Part shown: piece after piece, positions 16,928 through 23,918 of the stretch
How the letters are laid out: the number at the start of each line of letters is the position of its first letter
How positions within the stretch are numbered: the first letter of the stretch is position 1
Source of the DNA: Paraburkholderia kururiensis JCM 10599 = LMG 19447
GTDB taxonomy: Bacteria; Pseudomonadota; Gammaproteobacteria; Burkholderiales; Burkholderiaceae
Length of the DNA: 64,000 bases
Assembly: GCF_003986935.1 (NCBI RefSeq)
Contig: NZ_RJZE01000005.1
Location: 186,001 to 250,000 of the forward strand
Reading direction: 5' to 3'
Notes under the pieces: model-generated
What the model saw: only the letters and a program-made list of their open reading frames with translations
Database searches by the model: none
Told to the model about the DNA's origin: nothing
Translations under genes and position numbers: made by a program

Positions 16928-17515
16928 ATGACTCTCAAGCAAACGCCTTCGCAAACGGTCGGCCCGTACTTCGCCTACGGCCTGTGCCCTGAGCAATACA
17001 ACTTCGACCACAAGAGCCTGTTCACGCCCGCGCTCGTCACGCCCGAAGCGCGGGGCGAGCACATTACGATCATCGGCCGCGTGTTCGACGGCGACGGCAC
17101 GCCGATTCCCGACGCGATGCTCGAATTCACGCAGGTCGATAGCGATGGCCGCTATCCGCAGACGAGCCAGGAGGCGAACGAAACGGGCTTTCGCGGCTTT
17201 GCCCGCGTGGGCACGGGTACGGATGCGAAGCAGCGCTTCATTGTCGAAACCGTGAAGCCCGGTCGTGCGTCGGACAACGGCGCGCCGCACATCGACGTCA
17301 CGGTGACGATGCGCGGTGTGCTGCTCCACGCCTTCACGCGCATCTATTTCGACGACGAAGCCGCGGCGAACGGACAAGATGCGGTGCTGTCGGCCGTGCC
17401 GGCCGAACGCCGCGCGACGCTGGTCGCGAAGCGCGAAGAGCACGTGGGCCGCGTGATCTACCGCTTCGACATCCACATGCAAGGCGACCGCGAGACGGTG
17501 TTCTTCGACGTGTAA
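16928..17515 (+). CDS. pcaG: Protocatechuate 3,4-dioxygenase, alpha subunit
   Basis: 195 residues, three bases after pcaH, so co-translated. It shares the intradiol dioxygenase fold (QTVGPYFAYGLCPEQYN opening; GRVFDGDGTPIPDAMLEFTQVDSDGRYP) but lacks the His-X-His iron site of the beta chain, as expected for the structural alpha chain. The two subunits form the heteromultimeric cytoplasmic enzyme. Confidence 0.95.
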   Translation: MTLKQTPSQTVGPYFAYGLCPEQYNFDHKSLFTPALVTPEARGEHITIIGRVFDGDGTPIPDAMLEFTQVDSDGRYPQTSQEANETGFRGFARVGTGTDAKQRFIVETVKPGRASDNGAPHIDVTVTMRGVLLHAFTRIYFDDEAAANGQDAVLSAVPAERRATLVAKREEHVGRVIYRFDIHMQGDRETVFFDV

Positions 17516-17641
17516 CGACACGGCGAAAGCGCTGACGTGCACGCTTCGGCGACGCGTCACGCCGCTTTCACGAGGCTTTCACATATCGGGACTACGATGC
17601 AGTCCGCGATAACCTGATCGCAAAACTCCGAGACACATTCG

Positions 17642-17669
17642 GTGCCCGCCTCGCGCGGGCACTTTTTTT
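17642..17669 (+). terminator. Intrinsic terminator downstream of pcaG
   Basis: Stem GTGCCCGC / GCGGGCAC (17642-17649 and 17655-17662) with a five-base loop and a run of seven T. It lies 127 bases after the pcaG stop, leaving a fairly long 3' untranslated stretch with no recognised feature. Confidence 0.9.
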
Positions 17670-17700
17670 ATGGGTCTTTCGATGTTTTATGCGATGGGTC

Positions 17701-18279
17701 TCAACCGAACGGGCGCACGCCGATCAGCACGCCGTGCAGCCACAATGCGAAGATCGCCCACGCAACGAGGCCGGCGACCACGCATATCAGGTCCTTCGAG
17801 AACCGGCCCGGCGGATAAACGACGTTGGCCGCTGCATCGCGCCGCAGGGCCGCAATGAGGTCCACGACTGACCACACCAGAAACGCGCCGAACAGCACGA
17901 GCGCATTGAGCGTGCCGTTGGCCGCGAGGTGCGCAATCGCCCAGAGCATCACGCCCGTCACCATGGGGTGCTTCAGCAGCGACTTGAAATGCGTTTCGGG
18001 CACGTGTGCCGCGGGAAACAGAATGAACGCAAGCGCCGTGAGCGGCGCAGCGAGATGCGGCGCCCACGGCGGCGGCGTCCACAACACCACGGGATTGTGC
18101 CGGGCGAGGCCGTAGCCCCACACCAGCAGCACGAATCCGATCAACGACACCACGGAGTACGCGCTTTTCCAACCCTTCTCGCCGAGGCGGGCAATCTGCG
18201 CGCGCCGCCAGTCTTCGGCCACGATGCGAACCGAGTGCGCACCGAGAAAAACCACCAACCCGATAATCAGCACCGACAT
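17701..18279 (-). CDS. NnrU family integral membrane protein
   Basis: 192 residues from ATG at 18279 with a GAGGTG ribosome-binding sequence. Five to six hydrophobic helices are visible; KHPMVTGVMLWAIAHLAANG and the opening MSVLIIGLVVFLGAHSVRI are characteristic of NnrU and the related isoprenylcysteine methyltransferase-like membrane fold. NnrU was named from nitric-oxide reduction clusters, but no denitrification gene is nearby and its biochemical function is not established. It is convergent with pcaHG behind the terminator. Confidence 0.8.
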   Translation of the reverse strand: MSVLIIGLVVFLGAHSVRIVAEDWRRAQIARLGEKGWKSAYSVVSLIGFVLLVWGYGLARHNPVVLWTPPPWAPHLAAPLTALAFILFPAAHVPETHFKSLLKHPMVTGVMLWAIAHLAANGTLNALVLFGAFLVWSVVDLIAALRRDAAANVVYPPGRFSKDLICVVAGLVAWAIFALWLHGVLIGVRPFG

Positions 18280-18496
18280 GTCTAGCACCTCGCGCAGGCT
18301 CCATGAAGATGGCGGCGATTGTCGCCCGAATTCGAGCCGGCTGACAAACGGATTTCGGATTTCGGATTCCGATGCACCACTTGCATGCATTGTGGTCGTG
18401 CGATTTTGTCGTTGATACTGTTGCGCAGCCGTTCGTGCCATCGCGCCCTTCACCACATACCCAGCGAATGCAAGCGGCATATCCCGGAGCCCCCGC

Positions 18497-18883
18497 ATGG
18501 AAACGAACTGGAATCTGATTCGCGAAGTCATCAAAACCGCCATCGACAGCTGCGAGAAACTCGAACAGGCGGGTTACGCCGAACAACACCGAGGCATCAC
18601 CATCGAAGTGGGCGGACAGCGCGCCAGCGGACAGGACTTCCTCGTCAGCGCGTGGACGCTGGCGGAAAACGCCCGCTACGAAATCATTCGCGAGCGACAC
18701 GACCACGGCCTCGATCTGCCGTATGTGCCCGAGACGTCGCGCATTCTGGTGGCCGTCGCGGCGGCATGCGCGGAACTGGTCGGCGCAGGCAAGTCGCCGC
18801 CCGCCGAAACGTTCATGCGCGGCATGATCGACTGGTATAGAAACCACTTCGACGCGCACGTCGGCAAGGCTATTTCGTCTTGA
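18497..18883 (+). CDS. Conserved-looking cytoplasmic protein of unknown function
   Basis: 128 residues; a CGGAG sequence precedes the ATG. It is mostly helical, without signal or membrane segments, with a Cys at about residue 18 and a hydrophobic helix around SRILVAVAAACAELVGAG. I do not recognise a family. It is followed after 12 bases by the GNAT gene, so the two are probably co-transcribed. The 217 bases before it contain three short ATTTCGG repeats near 18350 and no clear promoter. Confidence 0.6.
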   Translation: METNWNLIREVIKTAIDSCEKLEQAGYAEQHRGITIEVGGQRASGQDFLVSAWTLAENARYEIIRERHDHGLDLPYVPETSRILVAVAAACAELVGAGKSPPAETFMRGMIDWYRNHFDAHVGKAISS

Positions 18884-18895
18884 TGGCGAGAACGC

Positions 18896-19471
18896 ATGGA
18901 CGACAACCCGAATAAACAACAGCGAATGGCGCCACGGCTAAGCGAAATCGAGATTGCATCGGCACGGCTTTCAATCAAACCGTTCTCCGCCGACGACGCA
19001 AACGCCGCGTTCAGGTGCATTACGCCTACCCTCACCCGGTTCATGGCGTGGGATCCGCCCGCCAACAAAGAAGCCTTCAATCGCATCTGGCAGCAATGGC
19101 AGCTGGCTGCCGCAGAAGGATCGGAGTTTGTCTTCGCGATACGGGAACGCGAAAGTGCAGCGTTTCTTGGCTTGACGGGATTGCACCGGCTGCACAGCGA
19201 ACACCCGGAACTGGGCATCTGGATTCGCGAAGATCGCCACCGCGAAGGTTTCGGCCGTGAAGCCGTGAGCCAGGTGGCTCGATGGGCAACGTGCATTCTC
19301 GGCATACAACGAGGCTTCACGTATCCCGTAGCAGAGGAAAATCGCGCAAGTCGCCGGATTGCCGAAGGGCTCGGTGGCGTCGTGGTCGAACAGCGAATCG
19401 AGCCTAAATATCGCGCTGTCGTGTATCGCATACCACCGCAGTCCATTGCGCACACCGATCCGCAAGCTTGA
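18896..19471 (+). CDS. GNAT acetyltransferase, RimJ/RimL type
   Basis: 191 residues. The fold shows TARLSIKPFSADDANAAFR-like strand 1, then FLGLTGLHRLHSEHPELGIWIREDRHREGFGREAV, which contains the acetyl-CoA pyrophosphate-binding region (REGFGREA in place of the R/Q-x-x-G-x-G/A loop), then EENRASRRIAEGLG near the end. This subfamily acetylates N-termini of ribosomal proteins or small amines such as antibiotics. The acceptor is unknown. It shares a unit with the preceding small gene. Confidence 0.85.
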   Translation: MDDNPNKQQRMAPRLSEIEIASARLSIKPFSADDANAAFRCITPTLTRFMAWDPPANKEAFNRIWQQWQLAAAEGSEFVFAIRERESAAFLGLTGLHRLHSEHPELGIWIREDRHREGFGREAVSQVARWATCILGIQRGFTYPVAEENRASRRIAEGLGGVVVEQRIEPKYRAVVYRIPPQSIAHTDPQA

Positions 19472-19901
19472 CGCGAGCGCCGCGTTCCACGCGGCATCGC
19501 TTTCGTCTGCGCACCAACCACGAGCCCACTGCCACACCCCGACTGTCCGCCGCGAAGCCACGTACAAGAAACCGAACTACAGGCCCGTCGCACCGACTGC
19601 GCACACATGGGCGCCGCTTGACAAGGTCATGTGACCCCTCCTATTTTTCCCTTGTCGCTCGTCCTTACCAAATCTTTCTCAAGGCGGCGAAAGCCTCAAA
19701 ACAGTAGGAGTTACTGACCATGCCTCACGGCATGTAGTTAGTACTCTTATTCATATCGGTCAGTTCAAGCTCAAGGCAGTTGTGAAAGTCGAACGTCAGC
19801 CGCAGGTGCCGGCGGGTTCTGCACGCGCTGTCTGTTTCTCATGTGCCCAACCGGCGACCGCGGTCTTGTGTAGTGGTATCTCACCAGTCACAGGGACAGA
19901 A
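19472..19901. other. 430-base leader region of the carboxypeptidase gene with a mini-ORF
   Basis: No normal gene. A strong promoter-like pair, TTGACA at 19618-19623 and TATTTT at 19642-19647 (18-base spacer), is followed by a five-codon reading frame at 19720-19737 (Met-Pro-His-Gly-Met, stop TAG) behind a good ribosome-binding sequence, TAGGAG, 9 bases away. The mini-ORF is itself a hairpin, CATGCC-TCAC-GGCATG. About 165 more bases lead to the lipoprotein start. Confidence 0.45.
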
Positions 19902-21752
19902 ATGAAACCAGACCGTAGTTCCAGCGGCAGCCGCGCCATTGCGCCGGCCCGCGCCGGCCGCGCGCGCCGTGGGCGCTGGCTCGCAGTGCCGGGCGCATTG
20001 CTCACGAGCGTACTGATTCTTGCGGGTTGCGGCGGCGGCGATAGCGGCTCGGGATCGTCTGCGGCAAGCGCCATGCGCCAGGTGGCCGCAAATCAGGCCG
20101 CCGCACAAACGCCTGCGGCCAATCAAGCCAATCAGCCCTACACCGACCCGGTGGCCTACTCGCTCAATGCCAATGACGGTCTGCCGCTTTCGCAGGTGAA
20201 GGAACGCGCGGCCGTCATGCATTACCAGTGGACGTCGGGCCAGAGCACCGTCAACTACACGACGACCACCGGCCATCTGACGGCTCTGGATGCGAACGGC
20301 AACCCCGAAGCGACCATGTCGTACGTCGCCTATACGGCCCCGAACGCGGACGGCTCGCCACGGCCCGTCACGTTCTTCTATAACGGCGGTCCCGGTTCGT
20401 CGTCCATCTGGCTGCGGCTGGGCTCGTTCGCGCCCACGCGCGTCGCCACGCCTGACCCGCTGCTCACCAACTGGCCCAACTATCCGCTCGTCAACAACAG
20501 CGAGAGCCTGATCGACACCACGGACATGGTGTTCATCGATCCTCCGGGCACCGGTCTTTCCGAAGCGATCCTGCCGAACACGAACCAGAAATTCTGGGGC
20601 TGCGATCCCGACGTGAACGTGATGCGCGATTTCATCACGCGCTATCTGACAGTGAACAACCGCAGCAGCTCGCCCATTTATCTGTACGGCGAATCGTATG
20701 GCACGCCGCGCACCGACATGCTCGCGCTCGCACTCGAGTCCTCGGGCGTGCACCTTACGGGCATCGTGCTGCAGTCGTCCATCCTCAACTACTTCGCCGA
20801 CGCCATCGAGGCCACCGCGATCACGGCATCCACGGAAGGCTTGATGCTGGATACCGATACGCTCGCGGGCTATTACCCCGGCTATGCAGCCGTGGCGGCC
20901 TATTTCAATCAGGTCTCGCCACCGCCGCTCGACATGGGTCTCTATGCGCTGCAATCCGAAATATTCGCGACGGGCCAGTACAACCACTTCAAGAAGTACG
21001 CGCAGTCGTGGGTACTGAGCCAGCTCGGCATTCCGGACGCGCTCGGCACGCCGGTGTTTCCGGCCACGCGCACGCTGGAATCGTGGCGCTGGCCGTCGAG
21101 CCTGACCTTGCAGGCGCTGCAGGGTTACTTCAACGTGAATCCGTTCAATACGGCGCTGCTGCCCGGCACGACGATTGGCCGCTACGACGGACGCGTTTCG
21201 CTGCCCAATTCGGACCCGCGTCTGCAGAACGATTCGGATCCGTCGGACATCCTGATCTCGCAGCCGTTCACCACCGCACTGCAGACGCAGATGCCGAACT
21301 ACCTGGGCTACCGCGCGCCGAACGCGACATACATGCCGCTCAACGACGCCATCATCCAGGTGTGGGACTTCTCGCATGACGGCCAGCCGTTGCCGGACAC
21401 GCTGCCCGATCTGCTCGGCGCCATCACGCTCAACCCGCAGTTGAAGGTACTCGCGGAGAACGGCTATCACGATCTCGCCACGCCGTTCTTCAATACGGAA
21501 AAGCAGCTCGCGCGGTTGCAAACGGTGCCGGGCATGAATCCGAACCTGCAGGTGAACTTCTTCCAGGGCGGCCACATGATTTATCTGGATGACGTGGCCC
21601 GTCCGCAGATGAAGACCGACCTCGTGGACTACTACCGCGGCCAGCCGATTCCGCTCGCACTCTCGCTGTGGACGCTGCCGGCGCCGTGGCCCGACGAGAG
21701 CCCGGCCGGCACACCCACGGCCGCCGCAGCGCAGACCGCGGCCGCGCAGTAA
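19902..21752 (+). CDS. Lipoprotein serine carboxypeptidase, peptidase family S10
   Basis: 616 residues from ATG at 19902, which yields a lipoprotein signal after a basic N-terminus (LILAGCGGG; lipidated Cys near residue 45). The S10 catalytic triad is visible: Ser at about residue 264 in YGESYG, Asp at about 523 in ENGYHDLATPF, and His at about 556 in FQGGHMIY. The oxyanion segment FFYNGGPGSSSIWLRLG is also present. It would trim C-terminal residues from peptides in the periplasm or at the outer surface. The upstream frame could be extended by 40 residues, but this would bury the signal sequence. It is followed after 70 bases by the EF-hand gene. Confidence 0.88.
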   Translation: MKPDRSSSGSRAIAPARAGRARRGRWLAVPGALLTSVLILAGCGGGDSGSGSSAASAMRQVAANQAAAQTPAANQANQPYTDPVAYSLNANDGLPLSQVKERAAVMHYQWTSGQSTVNYTTTTGHLTALDANGNPEATMSYVAYTAPNADGSPRPVTFFYNGGPGSSSIWLRLGSFAPTRVATPDPLLTNWPNYPLVNNSESLIDTTDMVFIDPPGTGLSEAILPNTNQKFWGCDPDVNVMRDFITRYLTVNNRSSSPIYLYGESYGTPRTDMLALALESSGVHLTGIVLQSSILNYFADAIEATAITASTEGLMLDTDTLAGYYPGYAAVAAYFNQVSPPPLDMGLYALQSEIFATGQYNHFKKYAQSWVLSQLGIPDALGTPVFPATRTLESWRWPSSLTLQALQGYFNVNPFNTALLPGTTIGRYDGRVSLPNSDPRLQNDSDPSDILISQPFTTALQTQMPNYLGYRAPNATYMPLNDAIIQVWDFSHDGQPLPDTLPDLLGAITLNPQLKVLAENGYHDLATPFFNTEKQLARLQTVPGMNPNLQVNFFQGGHMIYLDDVARPQMKTDLVDYYRGQPIPLALSLWTLPAPWPDESPAGTPTAAAAQTAAAQ

Positions 21753-21822
21753 GCTAAGGAGAAACGCGGGCATCCGTTCGCGCGGGCGCCCGCCCCATCA
21801 TGCCCTTCTATTGCGAGTGATC

Positions 21823-22236
21823 ATGTCTCCAATCGATATGCTGCGGCGCGTTCTGCCGCTAATCGTGCTCGGCGCCGTGGTCGGCAACGTTCAGGCGTCC
21901 GATCTTCAGTCCGTCGCGCCCGTCACGCTGCCCAAAGGCGGCCACGGCGTGGATGGTCCGTTCTTCCCGACCAACCGCCCCGTGCCTGTGGTGCCGTCCA
22001 CCGGAACCCAGCTCCAGCAGCAGGCCCAGCAACGCATCGAAGCACGCCTCGGCGCCAATACGGTGCTGAGCAACGGCGCCGCCATCACCAAGGCGCAGGC
22101 CCAGACGAGCGGGCTCGGGTATATCGCCAAGCACTTCGACCAGATCGATACGTCGCATACGGGACGCGTGTCGATGAGCGACGTCCGGCAGTATCTGCAA
22201 CAGCAACAGGCACAGTTGCAGCAGAAGCGTCAGTGA
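21823..22236 (+). CDS. Secreted EF-hand-like protein
   Basis: 137 residues from ATG at 21823 (a TTG at 21811 is possible). The signal peptide is PIDMLRRVLPLIVLGAVVGNVQA. A C-terminal EF-hand loop reads DTSHTGRVSMSD after HFDQI, with calcium-ligand positions 1, 3, 5, 6 (Gly), 8 and 12 filled. A glutamine-rich helix ends the protein. The same layout (HFDEID...) recurs in the protein at 55195-55485, which looks like a paralogue. It probably binds calcium in the periplasm; a link to the carboxypeptidase is inferred only from adjacency. Confidence 0.7.
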   Translation: MSPIDMLRRVLPLIVLGAVVGNVQASDLQSVAPVTLPKGGHGVDGPFFPTNRPVPVVPSTGTQLQQQAQQRIEARLGANTVLSNGAAITKAQAQTSGLGYIAKHFDQIDTSHTGRVSMSDVRQYLQQQQAQLQQKRQ

Positions 22237-22276
22237 TGTCGTGCAGGTCGTGAGTACTGTGCGGGTTATGTGATGT

Positions 22277-22319
22277 TCCGTTCAACGGCTGCACGAGTCG
22301 AAGGCAGCCGTTGAACGGA
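22277..22319. terminator. Perfect 16-bp inverted repeat between convergent genes
   Basis: Arms 22277-22292 and 22304-22319 (TCCGTTCAACGGCTGC and its complement) with an 11-base loop. There is no T-run on either side. It is placed between the EF-hand and aldolase genes and probably ends both transcripts. Confidence 0.7.
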
Positions 22320-22333
22320 CGACGCAGCCCGCG

Positions 22334-23143
22334 CTAGCTGCGATAGTCGGAAAGCGTGTTGTCGATGAGCCGCAACGCGGCTTCCCATGCGAGTTGCACG
22401 ATGCCTTCGGCTTCGTCCCGCTGGAATTGACTGGCCGTGAGCTTGCAGACCGCCTCGGAAGGCATCGAGAGTTCCGCACCGCCCGCCAGCGCCTGCACCT
22501 GAATCTGGCAAGCGCGCTCGAGGAAGTAGATCTCCTGAAAGGCAGCCGCCGCCGACGCGCCCCCCGCCAGCAAGCCATGATTGCGCAGGATCATCGCGTT
22601 GCATGATCCCAGATCGGCAATCAGCCGCTCGCGCTCGCCGAGATCGAGCGCAATGCCTTCGTAGTCGTGATACGCGAGGTGACCGTAAAACTTCAGCGCG
22701 TGCTGGCTGATCGGCAGGAGTCCGTGCTTTTGCGCCGACACCGCCGACCCCGCCGCCGTATGCGTGTGCACGACAAAGCGCAGGTCGGGACGCGCCATAT
22801 GCACCGCGGAGTGAATCGTGAAGCCCGCGGCGTTCACGCGGTAGCGTGCGGGGTCGTCGGATACGGAGGGCTCGACGACGCGTCCGTCGCGGTCGATCTT
22901 CACGAGATCGGAAGCACGCATCTCATCGAACAACACGCCGTAGCGATTGATCAGGAAATGGTGCTCGGGACCCGGCACGCGTGCGGTGATATGCGTGTCG
23001 ATCAGGTCCGTCATGCGGAAATGCGCAACGAGCCGATAAAGCGCGGCGAGATCGCAGCGGGTGGCCCATTCGTCGTCGCTGTAACGCGAGGAAGCCGCAG
23101 CCGCTGCGGTCGTGGATGCCGATGAATTCGGGGTGGCCGCCAT
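22334..23143 (-). CDS. Class II aldolase/adducin family protein
   Basis: 269 residues from ATG at 23143. An alanine/serine-rich N-terminus (about 22 residues) precedes the aldolase II domain. The zinc-site histidines are in VVHTHTAAGSAVS, and NHGLLAGGASAAAAFQEIYFLERACQIQ is a family hallmark. Members cleave or epimerise sugar phosphates, or are uncharacterised decarboxylase-like enzymes. The phosphate-binding and catalytic acid positions cannot be assigned with confidence, so no substrate is proposed. It is monocistronic; 195 bases separate it from the H-NS-like gene upstream. Confidence 0.85.
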   Translation of the reverse strand: MAATPNSSASTTAAAAASSRYSDDEWATRCDLAALYRLVAHFRMTDLIDTHITARVPGPEHHFLINRYGVLFDEMRASDLVKIDRDGRVVEPSVSDDPARYRVNAAGFTIHSAVHMARPDLRFVVHTHTAAGSAVSAQKHGLLPISQHALKFYGHLAYHDYEGIALDLGERERLIADLGSCNAMILRNHGLLAGGASAAAAFQEIYFLERACQIQVQALAGGAELSMPSEAVCKLTASQFQRDEAEGIVQLAWEAALRLIDNTLSDYRS

Positions 23144-23338
23144 GCGGAAAGCTCCTGAATCGACTGAACAGCACGCGCGTGCCGTGGTGCAAAATCCCGC
23201 CGCGCAATATCCGTCTGCCAAATACTTTTTATTGCCGGGATTCAGCGGAATTGAGCGGCGGTCCTGATACGAAAATAACGGCGGCTGGAATAACGCGCAT
23301 CACCTATTCGCGAAAACACGGCAATGCGCTTTACCGCT

Positions 23339-23572
23339 TCAGCAGCGGAAATGCTCCATGTTCTGGCCCGCATTGACCGCCCGGGTCAGCCATTCGGGCC
23401 GCTCGCCCTGGCCGTCCCAGGTGTTGCCATATGCATCGCGGTACATGGGGGACTTTTGCGCATCGGCCGCTATGGAGGCTTCAAGGTCTTCCAGCGTAAT
23501 CCCGAATTCATCCATACGGCGTCGAATCCACACGATCAGCCGTTCGCGCGCCTCTCCGTCGAGGTCGAACAT
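23339..23572 (-). CDS. H-NS family nucleoid-associated small protein
   Basis: 77 residues from ATG at 23572, with GAGAGGA upstream. The C-terminal DNA-binding signature of the H-NS family is present as YRDAYGNTWDGQGERPEWL. The N-terminal part is short and acidic and would form only a small oligomerisation helix, so the protein is shorter than classical H-NS (about 135). Short H-NS-like proteins in Burkholderia often occur in horizontally acquired or AT-richer regions and silence or counter-silence genes. The adjoining 300 bases are lower in GC than most of the window. Confidence 0.8.
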   Translation of the reverse strand: MFDLDGEARERLIVWIRRRMDEFGITLEDLEASIAADAQKSPMYRDAYGNTWDGQGERPEWLTRAVNAGQNMEHFRC

Positions 23573-23918
23573 TCGTAAGTCCTCTCGCTCCGTCACGACG
23601 TGCCGCATTTTTCCGTGTCGGAAAATGCACGTCTCAAAAGGGTTTTGAATACTGAATAGGACAAAGGCTTCGCTGATGCCAGCGAAGCCTTACTGTTTGT
23701 TTTGACGAGGGCGGGGGCGAGACCGCGTTCGATTCGAACCCGCGGTGTGCGTTCCGGAGATGGACTGGATGGGCCGCTCCGCCCGCAAATCAATACCTTG
23801 CGCTGTGCCAGATACCGCAAACGGCGCCCATCATACCCTGCGCCAGGCCCGCTGATCAAGGGGTTGTCGCGAGGCCCAGGGTCGTGCGCAAGCCCCGCCG
23901 GGCAAGGCTCTCACGGCA
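23573..23918. other. Gene-free stretch between H-NS-like and TonB receptor genes
   Basis: 346 bases. It holds the strong hairpin at 23664-23691 and a short tRNA-T-loop-like string on the minus strand (23731-23740), without the rest of a tRNA. No coding frame looks real. Confidence 0.5.
23664..23691. terminator. Strong hairpin, likely terminator of the siderophore-receptor transcript
   Basis: Perfect 12-bp stem AAGGCTTCGCTG / CAGCGAAGCCTT with a four-base loop; T-rich sequence follows on the plus strand and weakly on the minus strand (TTTGTCCT). It sits 228 bases downstream of the receptor stop on the minus strand. Confidence 0.6.

Noticed and set aside
17516..17641. Possible small RNA between pcaG and its terminator
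   Set aside because: No promoter and no conserved-looking structure; it is more simply the 3' untranslated end of pcaHG.
23719..23745. Possible tRNA on the minus strand (GGTTCGAATC T-loop-like string)
   Set aside because: The flanks do not pair as a T stem, and no acceptor, D or anticodon arms can be built around it.
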